Below, piece after piece: positions 45,998 through 55,528 of a stretch of DNA of 64,000 nt. Where the stretch lies: contig NZ_CP125098.1 of assembly GCF_030020805.1 (NCBI RefSeq), forward strand, positions 3,495,501 to 3,559,500, written 5' to 3'. The position numbers and the translations under genes are program-made. How positions within the stretch are numbered: the first letter of the stretch is position 1; each line of letters begins with the position of its first letter. The notes beneath the pieces are model-generated. The model searched no databases and was not told where the DNA came from. It saw nothing but the letters and a program-made list of their open reading frames with translations. Source of the DNA: Paenibacillus sp. RC67. GTDB lineage: Bacteria; Bacillota; Bacilli; Paenibacillales; NBRC-103111.

Positions 45998-46849
45998 CTA
46001 AGCTGCCAACGCGCACCGGTACTCTATCGGTGCACGTTGTTTTAATTTGGCTTGAAAACGGTGGTAGTTGTACTCGTAAATATATTCTTCCACGGCTTGC
46101 CGAATTGCCGCTCCTGAATTAAACTGGTTGAGGTACAACTTCTCTGTTTTGAGATGCGAAAAGAAGGATTCGATGCACGCGTTATCCAGGCAGGTTGCTT
46201 TGCGAGAGTGGCTGCCTTTAACGCCGAATGCCTCTAATCGTGTGTTGTACGCCTGAGACGTGTATTGGAAGCCCTGGTCCGAATGGAGCACGGCCTCTGA
46301 GACGTCTCTTTTTCTTGTCCACTGCGTAATCGTATCCAGCACAAGCTGGAGATCGTTACGTTCAGACAATTGCCAAGCGACAATCTCGTTGTTGAAAAGA
46401 TCTTGAATAACAGATAAGTAATGGAAATTCGTTCCATCGGAAATATAGGTAATATCCGTGACCATTTTTTGCTGCGGTGCCGTAGCATGGAATTGTCGCT
46501 TTAAACGATTTGGATACACAACAGAAGGCGTGTAGTTGGACTGTTTCCGCTTCCTACGTATGACCGACTGGATCGATAATTCTTTCATGATCCGGCATAC
46601 TTTCTTGTGATTTACTTTGTAGCCAGCCTCCCGCAAGGCGGTCGTCATCCGAGGGTAGCCATAGTAGGGATGTGCAAAATGGATGGCCATCATGTGTTCC
46701 TTGATCTCATGATCCTTTTCTTGACTTGCCTTTCGCTGAGGCTGTGTGGCTCTCCATTTGTAATAACTGGCCCGTGGTATTCCCGCAATAGCTAACAGGA
46801 CTGTAATGCCGTGCTGGTGGCGCAGCTCCTCCATGATTTCATAATTCAT
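45998..46849 (-). CDS. IS3-family transposase OrfB
   Basis: This 283-residue catalytic subunit has an N-terminal HTH_21-type region (HFAHPYYGYPRMTTALREAGYKVNHKKVCRIM). An integrase core follows, with the DDE residues visible as TDITYIS, HSDQGFQYTS and a final Glu in ACIESFFSHLKTEKLY. All three acidic residues are present, so it is probably active. It overlaps orfA by 4 bases. Integrase-type chemistry moves the element. Confidence 0.93.
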   Translation of the reverse strand: MNYEIMEELRHQHGITVLLAIAGIPRASYYKWRATQPQRKASQEKDHEIKEHMMAIHFAHPYYGYPRMTTALREAGYKVNHKKVCRIMKELSIQSVIRRKRKQSNYTPSVVYPNRLKRQFHATAPQQKMVTDITYISDGTNFHYLSVIQDLFNNEIVAWQLSERNDLQLVLDTITQWTRKRDVSEAVLHSDQGFQYTSQAYNTRLEAFGVKGSHSRKATCLDNACIESFFSHLKTEKLYLNQFNSGAAIRQAVEEYIYEYNYHRFQAKLKQRAPIEYRCALAA

Positions 46850-47175
46850 TCGTTGGGTTGGCGCTTCTCCTTTACTAGATTTGGATACCGCTTTTTTAAG
46901 TAATCCACCTGCGCCTTCAGGTAATCTCGTTCTTCCTCAATGCTTTGGAAGGACGTGCGTGGCCGCCCTTTCATTGGATTTGGCTCACTTTTACGCACAT
47001 CGAACGACTCTCCGTTTTGCCATTTCCTCACCCACACCTTCAGTTGAGAACAGTTACGGATCCCTTCTCGCTGAGCTACCACCTTGTAACTCGCAGAACC
47101 CTCTACATACGCTCTAACCGCCTTTAATTTGAATTCTTCTGTGTACGTTTGAAATGTTTGTCCTTTTTTAGCCAT
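46846..47175 (-). CDS. IS3-family transposase OrfA
   Basis: This 109-residue DNA-binding subunit has the helix-turn-helix of the HTH_29/InsE type (YTEEFKLKAVRAYVEGSASYKVVAQREGI, then LKVWVRKWQNGES) and a C-terminal leucine-zipper-like helix (EEERDYLKAQVDYLKKRYPNL). ATG 47175 is used because GGAGGGGA lies before it; a longer frame to 47211 runs into the terminal repeat. Confidence 0.9.
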   Translation of the reverse strand: MAKKGQTFQTYTEEFKLKAVRAYVEGSASYKVVAQREGIRNCSQLKVWVRKWQNGESFDVRKSEPNPMKGRPRTSFQSIEEERDYLKAQVDYLKKRYPNLVKEKRQPNE

Positions 47176-47263
47176 AAAAAAATCCCCTCCAAGTGGCACT
47201 CGAGCCTCCATGATAACATGAAGGTTTTTTTGAGTGTCTACTTGAAGGGGATAATACCAAATA

Positions 47264-47283
47264 TCAGGCTTTTCTTTTTTTAT
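47264..47283 (+). terminator. Right arm and T tract of the interrupted selO terminator
   Basis: TCAGGCTTTTCTT followed by TTTTTAT lies 5 bases after the IS right end and complements the arm at 45945-45957. With the IS removed the two form one hairpin with a GAAA-type loop and T tail. Confidence 0.6.
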
Positions 47284-47434
47284 TTATATGGACAATCCTA
47301 CTTATCCATTATATGGTTATAAATAAGGTCCATAATACAAACGAATGAAGAGCAAAGCGACCGTGGTTTTTCCTGAGATGACAAAAAGTTTCGAAGATAT
47401 TTTCTTTGACTAAAATTTCAAGGAGTGAACACAC

Positions 47435-48655
47435 ATGGTAAACACCTATAACGACTTGTCCTATTTGCATTTGGATAGCGCTCTTACCCAAGCTCAAAGT
47501 AACGTAAGTATCACAGACTTGGAAGAAGCGGCGAATTCTGCCGTATTGAATGTGGAAGGGATTAGTTCACCAGTGATCATACAGTCCATTGAGCTCTTGT
47601 TTAACAACGGATTATATTTCTTGCGGACCCGATCGAAAGACGGTTCTGAAGGAGTTGCTGTAACAAGTGAACGTGCTGGTTATCTGTATCCTTTGCTTCA
47701 GCAATTGATCATCCCTTACTTTATAGGCAAGGATGCCAGAGATTTAGAAAAGCTCTTGGATGGTGTTTATGTGCACCAAAGCAACTATAAACTGTCCGGC
47801 CTTGCTCTGTGGTGCTGCATCTCATGGGTGGAGGCAAGCGTGCTGGATATGTTAGGTAGAATAAGTAACAAGCCAATTGGCGACTTGCTCGGAGGCATCA
47901 TTAGAAACGAGGTCCCAATTTATGTGGCAAGCGGTAACAGGGGAACAACGCCTGAAGAGGAGATAGAAGTGCTGCAGAAGAAGGTCGCTGAGACGGGGGC
48001 GAGGGCAGTTAAATTTAAAGTGGGCGGCCGGATGAGCAAAAATGCTGATTCGATAGAAGGGCGCTCCGAAACACTCATTTATTTGACACGCAAAACTTTT
48101 GGGGATGATTTCACCATACATGCTGATGGTAATGGTTCCTATGATCCTCCAGTAGCTATTAAATACGGTAAGATTTTGGAGGAAATTGGGGCCTTCTTCT
48201 ATGAAGAGCCTTGTCCATTCGAGCATCTAGAGGATACCAAGGAGGTTGCAGATGCGCTTCAAATCCCACTGGCCTTCGGAGAACAAGAAACCAGTTTAAG
48301 GCGGTTCCGGTGGATTATCCATAATGATGCCGCTCAAGTGGTGCAGCCTGACCTACAATACAACGGAGGATTTATAAGGAATACCCGTGTTGCCAGAATG
48401 GCTGCTTTAAAAGGCATACCTGTCACACCGCACATTTCCGGTGGGTTTGGATACATCTATATGCTTCATTTTGCGTCGTACATTCCGAATATTGGGAAAT
48501 TTCAGGAGGACAAAGCAGGTGTGAAAGTGACCGACTACCTGTTCACTCCACAAATGGAAGTGAAAGACGGCGTCTTTAGTGCGCCTACTGGCCCTGGTCT
48601 TGGAATGGATTATTCAGTAGTTGAGAAAGTTCTTCGTAAAGCATTTCTCATCTAG
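47435..48655 (+). CDS. Mandelate racemase/muconate lactonizing enzyme family protein
   Basis: This is a 406-residue enolase-superfamily enzyme. The capping domain is followed by a barrel with AVKFKVGG (catalytic Lys), HADGNGSYD (metal Asp), YEEPCPFE (metal Glu), GEQETS (metal Glu) and TPHISGG (His). These allow proton abstraction next to a carboxylate, but the substrate cannot be deduced. It has no pathway neighbours: the IS element lies upstream and a terminator follows. The N-terminal extension of about 35 residues is longer than usual. AAGGAG is the ribosome site. Confidence 0.85.
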   Translation: MVNTYNDLSYLHLDSALTQAQSNVSITDLEEAANSAVLNVEGISSPVIIQSIELLFNNGLYFLRTRSKDGSEGVAVTSERAGYLYPLLQQLIIPYFIGKDARDLEKLLDGVYVHQSNYKLSGLALWCCISWVEASVLDMLGRISNKPIGDLLGGIIRNEVPIYVASGNRGTTPEEEIEVLQKKVAETGARAVKFKVGGRMSKNADSIEGRSETLIYLTRKTFGDDFTIHADGNGSYDPPVAIKYGKILEEIGAFFYEEPCPFEHLEDTKEVADALQIPLAFGEQETSLRRFRWIIHNDAAQVVQPDLQYNGGFIRNTRVARMAALKGIPVTPHISGGFGYIYMLHFASYIPNIGKFQEDKAGVKVTDYLFTPQMEVKDGVFSAPTGPGLGMDYSVVEKVLRKAFLI

Positions 48656-48701
48656 CTAAACCTTAATCGAGATTTGACTATTTATAAAAAGGTCAGAAGA
48701 T

Positions 48702-48758
48702 AAAAAAGGATTCACATATTCACATAATATACATGTATACTATGTGAATCCCTTTTTA
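48702..48758. terminator. Bidirectional terminator
   Basis: AAAAAGGATTCACATA and TATGTGAATCCCTTTTT pair around an AT-rich loop that holds its own TACATGTA palindrome; it serves the two convergent genes. Confidence 0.85.
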
Positions 48759-48808
48759 ATTTAATTTTGCTTCTCGCTTTGTTGAACTAACGTTCCCCTT
48801 AATCTGAA

Positions 48809-49339
48809 TTATTTTTGCTTTATATGAAAGAGGACATGTTTATTTAAAGGGCTATCTTTCTCAACTTTAGGGTGACTGAACATTTTAATAAAACTCATAC
48901 CGATATTCATCATTACTTTTATCGAAGGCTTATTAACATCGGCTGTAAAACTATAAACATCATGAAAACCCAATTTACTAAATCCATATTGTAAACAGGC
49001 TGTCGCTCCCTCATTTGCATACCCTTTTCCCCAAGCCTCTTTTTTCAGTCGCCATCCTATTTCGATGCATGGTGTAAAATCAGCCTCAAATGTTGTCCTA
49101 TGAAATCCAATAAACCCTATAAACTCTTTATTTTCCTTTGCTTCGACGGCATATAACCCAAAAGCACATTCCTTAAATTCGGAAATAATTGATTTATAGA
49201 ATGCATTTGTTTCTTCGATTGATAAGGTTTTAGGAAAATACTTCATAACCTGTTCATCTGCATTCAGTCGACTAAATGGTTCTAAGTCTGTTTCTTCCCA
49301 ATCACGCAATTGCAATCTCGATGTTTCTAAATATATCAT
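48809..49339 (-). CDS. GNAT family N-acetyltransferase, RimJ/RimL type
   Basis: This is a protein of about 176 residues. It starts MIYLETSRLQLRDWEETDLEPFSRLN. The acetyl-CoA region reads EIGWRLKKEAWGKGYANEGATACLQYGF, then VNKPSIKVMMNIGM, the RimJ/RimL pattern. ATG 49339 is preferred, with GGAGGTG 5 bases upstream, over a longer frame from 49372. The substrate is unknown; relatives acetylate ribosomal proteins or small molecules. It is monocistronic. Confidence 0.85.
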   Translation of the reverse strand: MIYLETSRLQLRDWEETDLEPFSRLNADEQVMKYFPKTLSIEETNAFYKSIISEFKECAFGLYAVEAKENKEFIGFIGFHRTTFEADFTPCIEIGWRLKKEAWGKGYANEGATACLQYGFSKLGFHDVYSFTADVNKPSIKVMMNIGMSFIKMFSHPKVEKDSPLNKHVLFHIKQK

Positions 49340-49614
49340 TTTACACCTCCGAATGAAGTTATTGTTGGACATTTTAGCGTTAAAACTTTGTATTCACTCC
49401 AACGCTCGGTTAAAACCTCGCTACGCATCCCGCTGGGGGCTATATATGCTCTTATACTGAACATATTATCCTCTTATTTATATACTGCAATTAACAGCCG
49501 CGGTTCTTTTTTATATGTAAATAATAATGCTTGTTTCAAAAAAGGCGATTTGAGGTAATTATTTATAGACATACCTGAGTTCATCGGATAATAAAGGTAA
49601 GAGGGCGGAGGACT

Positions 49615-51534
49615 ATGAACCATATAACTGAAATTGACCACCAAGTTCTTTTTGAACATGTATATCGGAATGCTCCTATTGGCATAGCCTTTGTTTCGAT
49701 GGAAAGAAAATGGATCTATGTAAATCCCGCGATGTGTAGAATATTTGGACATACGGCAGAAGAGTTTCGAGAGCTTACGACAGAAGATTTGGCCTTTGCA
49801 GAAGCTGAGAATAATAATGAAGAACTCATAAGAGAATTGCTAGATGGTGTGAGAGATTCCATTGATGTCGAGAAGCGTTATGTCTATAAGAATGGCGATA
49901 TCATATGGGCTTCGTTGCACGTTACACTTGTTCGAGATGAGATAGAAGGAAAGCCGTTATATTTCATATTTCAAATTATCGATGATACGAAGAATAAGCT
50001 TGCCGAGCAGAAGCTGCAGGAAAGCATTGAGCGATATACTTCGTTAAAGAAGTACAATCACGATGCTATTATTTCATTTGGCTTGGATGGTCGTATTATC
50101 AATGGCAATCAAATGGCGGAGCACCTAACTGGATACAAGATCGAAGAATTGATCGGCGTGAGTATTTCCAAGATATTGGGTCAGAAAACTCTTGCTGATA
50201 TCCTTTCAGCAGCCCAGGATTATTCTTCTGTTGAAAATAATATTCATTATATCCAACATAAAGAAGGGCGCGCGGTTGAAGTTCTTGCAACTCTGGCTCC
50301 CATTTATATACATAATAAAAATTCAGGCTTCTATATCATTGCCAAAGACATGACAGAACAAAAACGGTTGCTGATAGAGAAAGAGGCTGCTGAAAAAACG
50401 AATAATGCCAAAAGCGAATTTTTGGCTATGATGAGCCATGAAATCCGGACTCCCATGAATGGGGTTATTGGAATGACGGATTTGCTCTTGGAAACGGAAC
50501 TGGATTCGGAACAGCAAGAGTATGTTCAAATTATTAAAAAAAGCGGCGTAACGCTTCTCACGATCATTAACGATATTTTAGACTTTTCCAAGATTGAATC
50601 AGGGATTTCAGAGATGGTGATAGAACCATTCAATGTTAGATCGATTGTGCTAGAATCATTAAACATCATTATGCCAAGGGCACTTGAGAAGAGCTTGGAG
50701 ATTTCTACGTCTGTCTGTCCGAAAGTTCCTAATATGGTGGGTGGCGATGACACAAAATTAAGACAAGTTCTTATCAATTTGCTTAGTAATGCTGTAAAAT
50801 TTACGCCGGAAGGGACGATCTCGATTTCGGTGGATTGCGTATCTCAAGAGCAGAATACCGTATGTCTTCAATTCTCAATACGGGATACGGGGATAGGGGT
50901 TCCTAAGGATAAGGTGAACCAATTATTTGAACCATTTTATCAGGTTGATAATTTTATGACAAGGAAGACGGAGGGAACAGGGTTAGGGTTAGCCATCTGT
51001 AGAAAACTTGTTCATTTAATGGATGGTGAAATCTGGTACGAAACGTCGGTTCCTTCTGGATCGCTATTTGTATTCACTGCCAACTTTCAGCTTAAACCCC
51101 ATGAGGAATCCAAATCTATGAATCTTTTGCTGGAACAGGATAATATAATTTCGGACTCCCTCAATATTTTGATTGCTGAGGATAATGCTGTGAATCAGAT
51201 CGTGTTAAAGAAGATGGTGGAGAAGCTTGGTTATCGCCCAACCATTGTTGAAAATGGAAAAGATGTGGTTGAAGCAGTGAAGCATTTTCCGTATGACATT
51301 ATTTTCATGGATGTACAAATGCCCGTGATGGATGGAATGGAAGCTACCAGAAAGATTAAAGCCAACTCAACATTCAAGAACAAAACACCATTTATTGTTG
51401 CCGTAACGGCCCATGCAATAAAAGGCGACCGAGAAAAATATTTGTCCGAAGGTATGGATGAATATGTGAGTAAACCTATAAGTATGAACGCAGTGACAGG
51501 AATTATAGAGAGATTTATTGAGAACACACCTTAG
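49615..51534 (+). CDS. PAS domain hybrid histidine kinase/response regulator
   Basis: This is a 639-residue cytoplasmic protein without clear membrane helices. Two PAS domains (about 10-120 and 135-245, with [27 protein letters not shown]) are followed by a HisKA domain with His275 in [12 protein letters not shown], an HATPase_c domain ([29 protein letters not shown]) and a C-terminal receiver with Asp566 in [11 protein letters not shown]. Hybrid kinases pass phosphate to a separate HPt protein, which is not encoded nearby. The start has GGAGG 5 bases upstream. The signal and output are unknown. Confidence 0.92.
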   Translation: MNHITEIDHQVLFEHVYRNAPIGIAFVSMERKWIYVNPAMCRIFGHTAEEFRELTTEDLAFAEAENNNEELIRELLDGVRDSIDVEKRYVYKNGDIIWASLHVTLVRDEIEGKPLYFIFQIIDDTKNKLAEQKLQESIERYTSLKKYNHDAIISFGLDGRIINGNQMAEHLTGYKIEELIGVSISKILGQKTLADILSAAQDYSSVENNIHYIQHKEGRAVEVLATLAPIYIHNKNSGFYIIAKDMTEQKRLLIEKEAAEKTNNAKSEFLAMMSHEIRTPMNGVIGMTDLLLETELDSEQQEYVQIIKKSGVTLLTIINDILDFSKIESGISEMVIEPFNVRSIVLESLNIIMPRALEKSLEISTSVCPKVPNMVGGDDTKLRQVLINLLSNAVKFTPEGTISISVDCVSQEQNTVCLQFSIRDTGIGVPKDKVNQLFEPFYQVDNFMTRKTEGTGLGLAICRKLVHLMDGEIWYETSVPSGSLFVFTANFQLKPHEESKSMNLLLEQDNIISDSLNILIAEDNAVNQIVLKKMVEKLGYRPTIVENGKDVVEAVKHFPYDIIFMDVQMPVMDGMEATRKIKANSTFKNKTPFIVAVTAHAIKGDREKYLSEGMDEYVSKPISMNAVTGIIERFIENTP

Positions 51535-51550
51535 GGTGTGTTTTTGTTTT
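51522..51550 (+). terminator. Terminator overlapping the kinase stop codon
   Basis: AACACACC and GGTGTGTT pair with TTAG in the loop, so the stop TAG at 51532 is in the loop; TTTTGTTTT follows. Confidence 0.8.
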
Positions 51551-51631
51551 GCTGAGTCCATGACTAAATAAAATGAATTTTATCTATATTATGCCAAACC
51601 ACTTTGTGTTACATTGTGTCCGAGGGAGGTG

Positions 51632-51645
51632 ATAAAGCGTTTACA
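51632..51645 (+). promoter_or_regulatory. CcpA cre-like site upstream of the polysaccharide lyase
   Basis: ATAAAGCGTTTACA fits the cre pattern TGNAANCGNTNNCA except for the first two bases. It lies about 50 bases before the lyase start, where catabolite control would be expected. Weak evidence. Confidence 0.3.
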
Positions 51646-51693
51646 TATCAAGCTTGGTTTTAACTAATATGAACAATAAAGGAAGGTGTGCAA

Positions 51694-53553
51694 ATGATGT
51701 CATCAAGAAAAAAATGGTTTTCAGTGTTACTGATGTTATGTTTGATTGTTACGATGTTTCCTACGGTGGGGATGGCAGCAAACGCCAAATTCAGTGTAGC
51801 GGCTTCTGCAGTCAGCGCGAGTTCGGATGATGGTAATGTTCCAGGCAACACGGTTGACGGAGATTTGAACACACGTTGGTCTGCTAGTGGGGATGGACAA
51901 TGGATTCAATTTGATCTAGGTTCCAATAAGAAAGTAGCTTACCTCAAAATCGCATTTTTGAACGGAACCGGCAGAACGTCCACGTTTGATATCCAGACAT
52001 CCACAGACAACTCAAGCTTTAGTACAGTTCAAACCAATGTGACCAGTGCTCTAGCTGACGGCTTACAGACCTTCGATTTCCCAGACGTTGATCCTGCGCG
52101 TTATGTGCGAATTGTCGGTCATGGGAATTCTCTGAATGCTTGGAACAGCTACACAGAGGTAGAGATTTATGGAGATGCTTCAACTGCTGGCAGCGGGACA
52201 GTAGTGAATGTAACAAATACGACGGAATTGAAGGCTGCTATCACCGCTGCGACGGCAGGGACTACCATTGTTTTAGCGAACGGTACGTACTCCGGTCCAT
52301 TTTCGATTAGCAAGAATGGGACTGCATCAAACCCTATCGTGATCAAAGCAGCGAACCAAGGGCAAGGCGTTATAGCGGGTACAGGAGGTTTCAAGCTAAG
52401 CAACTCATCATACATTACTCTTGATGGGTTGAAATTTACTAATACCGGAACAGCTATTTCTTTGTCTGCTTCGAGCAACGTACGTATCACTCGCAATAAG
52501 CTGGCGCTTGCCGCCAATACTGCTGCAACTAAATGGATAGTGTTGAATGGTTCAGGCAGTAACAATAACCGGATTGATCATAATGAATTTGGTCCAAGAC
52601 ATGATCTTGGTCAAATGATTTCGATTGACGGAGTGGACGGTCAAGTTGCTCAATACAATACAATTGAGTACAACTACTTTCATGATGCGGACCCGCAGAC
52701 GGAGAATGGCGGCGAAACGATCCGCGTTGGCTTATCCGGCTTGTCCATGTCGGACGGCTTTAATACGATCCAATACAATTTATTCGTCAGTTTGGATAGC
52801 GATCCTGAGGTCATCTCGGTTAAGAGCAAAAACAATACTGTCCGCTATAACACCTTCCGTAATAACAAAGCTCAAGTTACGGCAAGACACGGGCATAACG
52901 ACAGCTTTTATGGGAATTTCTTCTTTGGCGATGGGGTAAAGGCAGGTGTAGGTGGTTTTAGAATTTATGGGAATGAACACAAAATTTATAACAATTATTT
53001 TGAAAAATTAACTCAAGCTGCCATCAATATCGATGGAGGAGATTTCGATGCAGGCCCGAATGGGGCCAATTACACGAGTGATGATTTGGCTAAGCATTGG
53101 AGAGCATATCGCGTACAGGTCACCAACAATACGGTGGTGGATAGTACTTCGAGCAGTATTGCCGTCGGTTTGAGCTATACTTATGCTCCTGTGGACAGCC
53201 GGATTGCCAATAATATTGCCAAAAGCTCGGCAGGTCCTCTATATAACGAAGCAAAAACCTCAAACACGGTGTTCGAAGGCAATATCGGTTATGGAGCTGC
53301 GTTAGATAACGTATCCAGAACATCGTCCGAAATCAAAAATGTTGATCCGCAGCTTTCCCCTTCTGGAGGGCTGCAGAAGCTGACACCGACAAGTCCTGCG
53401 GTCAATGCCTCTGTAGGATCTTATACTTACGTAACCGATGATATGGACGGTCAACCGCGTTCAGTTAACGATGTTGGCGCTGACGAATATTCGACTTCGA
53501 CCATCGTAAGAAAGCCGCTGACGGCTATTGACGTGGGGCCAGCAGCGCCTTGA
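51694..53553 (+). CDS. Secreted PL6-type polysaccharide lyase with F5/8 type C domain
   Basis: This is a 619-residue exported protein. The signal peptide ends near GMAAN (about residue 29). Residues 30-165 are a discoidin/F5/8 type C carbohydrate-binding domain (NTVDGDLNTRWSASGDGQWIQFDLG). A right-handed beta-helix of the chondroitinase B/alginate lyase family follows from about 175. Catalytic residues are visible: Lys377 in ISVKSKNNT and Arg398 in TARHGH, plus calcium-binding acids in ENGGETIRVG and DPEVI. It cleaves acidic uronate polymers such as alginate or dermatan by beta-elimination; the exact substrate is not decided. ATG 51694 follows GGAAGG by 7 bases. Confidence 0.88.
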   Translation: MMSSRKKWFSVLLMLCLIVTMFPTVGMAANAKFSVAASAVSASSDDGNVPGNTVDGDLNTRWSASGDGQWIQFDLGSNKKVAYLKIAFLNGTGRTSTFDIQTSTDNSSFSTVQTNVTSALADGLQTFDFPDVDPARYVRIVGHGNSLNAWNSYTEVEIYGDASTAGSGTVVNVTNTTELKAAITAATAGTTIVLANGTYSGPFSISKNGTASNPIVIKAANQGQGVIAGTGGFKLSNSSYITLDGLKFTNTGTAISLSASSNVRITRNKLALAANTAATKWIVLNGSGSNNNRIDHNEFGPRHDLGQMISIDGVDGQVAQYNTIEYNYFHDADPQTENGGETIRVGLSGLSMSDGFNTIQYNLFVSLDSDPEVISVKSKNNTVRYNTFRNNKAQVTARHGHNDSFYGNFFFGDGVKAGVGGFRIYGNEHKIYNNYFEKLTQAAINIDGGDFDAGPNGANYTSDDLAKHWRAYRVQVTNNTVVDSTSSSIAVGLSYTYAPVDSRIANNIAKSSAGPLYNEAKTSNTVFEGNIGYGAALDNVSRTSSEIKNVDPQLSPSGGLQKLTPTSPAVNASVGSYTYVTDDMDGQPRSVNDVGADEYSTSTIVRKPLTAIDVGPAAP

Positions 53554-53581
53554 TAAGGGGAGTATACAGGCAGTAAGAATA

Positions 53582-53632
53582 GAGGGCGGTCTCAAGTCAT
53601 GGGATATGGCTTAGAGGCTGCCCTATTTAATT
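53582..53632 (+). terminator. Terminator after the lyase
   Basis: AGGGCGGTCTCAAGTCAT and ATGGCTTAGAGGCTGCCCT pair with few mismatches; TATTTAATTT follows. Confidence 0.75.
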
Positions 53633-53694
53633 TCCTCTCCATTAATCAATAATGGTACAATGATAAATACCCATTGATTGAAGGAGGGGGGAAT

Positions 53695-54459
53695 ATGGCG
53701 CGGAAAAGTAAGAAGAAAAAGTCCCTTTTGCAGGAGATAAGAGAGACTATTCATTCATTAACTAAACCTAAACGAATTTCCAAAAAAACAATCCGACGAA
53801 AGGCTCCACCAGCTAAACAATTAACACACACTACAGAAAGTGCACAAGCACTTCAAGAGAACTTAGAGTTGAAAATTACTAAAAAAATGTCTGAAGAATT
53901 GCAAAAAATGAAGCAGCAAATGCAGCTAGAGCTCTTGGAAAAACTCGAAAATCAAAAAAATATACATAACGATAATAATGAGTCTGTGAAGAAAAAGAAC
54001 AAAGAGACTGCAGCTAGTAAAAAAGTAAAAGATAAAAATAAAATTTTGACTCATTCAAATAAGGGACGATATAAACCGCAGACCCATTGTACTTTCCTAA
54101 AAGTTTTGATTTTATCGGATAGTGTAAAAGGCGAGGTCGTTGTGGGGTATGAAGTCCTGGATCATAGTAGTCAAGAAGTTTGGGGTATTGGTATTCACGA
54201 GGGGACCCAATTGGGTAGGTCTAAACTGATACTAAACACCAAGGTCAAAAGCCGAACTATGGAGTCGAAACGACAATATTATTTGGCGAACGAGACGGAT
54301 GATTCCTTATATTTCTCAGAGAGTTACCGAAAATCAGTGTTGTTGAATGGCAAACTAACCGTTGCCCATTACACAAACGGACTGGCCGATGCCATACAAC
54401 AAGCTTATATGGCAGGTTATAAAAGCAACAGTAAAATTCCTAAATTGCGAATGTCGTAA
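53695..54459 (+). CDS. Uncharacterised basic coiled-coil protein
   Basis: Not recognised. It has 254 residues. Residues 1-45 are very rich in Lys and Arg (MARKSKKKK, then KPKRISKKTIRRK). About 55-85 is a predicted coiled coil (QENLELKITKKMSEELQKMKQQMQLELLEKLENQ), and 86-120 is a Lys/Asn-rich linker. Residues 130-254 look like a compact domain (FLKVLILSDSVKGEVVVGYEVLDHSSQEVWGIGI, then LTVAHYTNGLADAIQQAYMAGY). The alternating hydrophobic and acidic pattern with VWGIGI is loosely reminiscent of ribonuclease-H-like folds, but no catalytic set was identified. AAGGAGGGGGG precedes ATG 53695. The basic N-terminus suggests nucleic-acid binding. Confidence 0.65.
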   Translation: MARKSKKKKSLLQEIRETIHSLTKPKRISKKTIRRKAPPAKQLTHTTESAQALQENLELKITKKMSEELQKMKQQMQLELLEKLENQKNIHNDNNESVKKKNKETAASKKVKDKNKILTHSNKGRYKPQTHCTFLKVLILSDSVKGEVVVGYEVLDHSSQEVWGIGIHEGTQLGRSKLILNTKVKSRTMESKRQYYLANETDDSLYFSESYRKSVLLNGKLTVAHYTNGLADAIQQAYMAGYKSNSKIPKLRMS

Positions 54460-54505
54460 CCTCGAATACTGTATGAAATGGCAAGACATGGGGGGCCAGT
54501 GAACG

Positions 54506-55345
54506 ATGCTTGGAAAATGTGTAGGAACAGGGTCGAGTTGCGAAGTGTATGAATGGGGTGGTGACGACAAAGTCGTCAAATTATTTCATATGAACACGCC
54601 GTTGAAAACGGTTCAGCTCGAATACAGCAATAGCTCCGTGGCTTGGAAGAGTGGATTGCCCGTTGCCCAACCTTTCGAGCAAATCAATTGGGAAGGACGT
54701 CATGGAATTATTTTCGAAAAGATAGTCGGCGAAACACTCGTGAATCGTCTATTTGAAAGATTGCATACTTTCCGAAAGATGGATAGTGAATTACGGGTAT
54801 TCGCGAGAGTTCTCAATGAAATTCATAAGACAACCGTTCTCGACATCGTAACCGATCAAAAAAAGAATTTAAAATCGATTATTGGCGAGCCCATCCTGTT
54901 CACCAAAGAAGAAATATCGTCCATCCATGCGTATATTGATCGTTTACCTGCTAAACGACAGCTTTGTCAAGGTGATACGAATCCGAATAATCTGATTTTG
55001 AGAGACAGGGATAACAAACCCGTTATGATCGATTGGAGGCATGCCTCACTTGGCAATCCAGCAGCGGATGTCGCGGAGGTTTGCGTAATGATCGAATATG
55101 CCGTCTTGCCACCTGAAACTCCTGCTGCGGTTGAAGAGTTTTTCCAGAAATCGAGGCAAGCGGCTTATCACATTTTCATCGACGAGTATTGTAAATTGTC
55201 AGGAGCAACTGAAGAAGAAATTAGATCTTGGTATATTCCGGTCGCCGCACGATCAATTACTTCGGGCGCCCTACCGAACGAACAAATTACCAAATTAGCT
55301 TCTATGATTCGAACTATGCTGGACTATTCTATGCGTGAAACTTAG
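54506..55345 (+). CDS. Aminoglycoside phosphotransferase-like (APH) family protein
   Basis: This is a 279-residue small kinase-fold protein. The start MLGKCVGTGSSCEVYEWGGDDKVVKLF resembles the nucleotide loop and invariant lysine. The catalytic loop is CQGDTNPNNLIL (Asp and Asn), with Gln in place of the usual His before GD, and the metal-binding acid is in VMIDWRHASLGNPAADVAEV. Members phosphorylate antibiotics, choline, sugars or other small molecules; no substrate can be named. It lies 46 bases after the unknown coiled-coil gene and may be co-transcribed. The ribosome site is weak. Confidence 0.8.
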   Translation: MLGKCVGTGSSCEVYEWGGDDKVVKLFHMNTPLKTVQLEYSNSSVAWKSGLPVAQPFEQINWEGRHGIIFEKIVGETLVNRLFERLHTFRKMDSELRVFARVLNEIHKTTVLDIVTDQKKNLKSIIGEPILFTKEEISSIHAYIDRLPAKRQLCQGDTNPNNLILRDRDNKPVMIDWRHASLGNPAADVAEVCVMIEYAVLPPETPAAVEEFFQKSRQAAYHIFIDEYCKLSGATEEEIRSWYIPVAARSITSGALPNEQITKLASMIRTMLDYSMRET

Positions 55346-55528
55346 GCACTTAATTGATGGAGTCGATTCTCTATTTGGAAAATAATGAAAGTAGGGAGCA
55401 CCAGTCAACGTAGATTATAGGTGAGAGTAGAAGGGTTGGCTTTATTTTTGGATATAGATGCTATAGGTGCTATACTTCTTGTAGGAACAAACAGTTATGG
55501 CCTAGGATTCTGAAAGTGGTGAACCTCA

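Larger units (their letters stand above)
45962..47259 (-). mobile_element. IS3-family insertion sequence, about 1298 bp
   Basis: Terminal inverted repeats start TGG: the left end TGGTCATACCCCTGTCAAGT and the inverted right end TGGTATTATCCCCTTCAAGT match at 19 of the first 25 positions, both continuing into AGTAGACA. Inside are two overlapping minus-strand genes, orfA and orfB, the IS3 arrangement. A lysine-rich slippery run AAAAAAG lies near the end of orfA, where a -1 frameshift could make the OrfAB transposase. No clean target duplication is visible (AAA left, AAT right). Confidence 0.88.

Noticed and set aside
49340..49614. Gap between the GNAT gene and the hybrid kinase
   Set aside because: No gene, RNA structure or clear operator could be identified; it probably holds only the kinase promoter.
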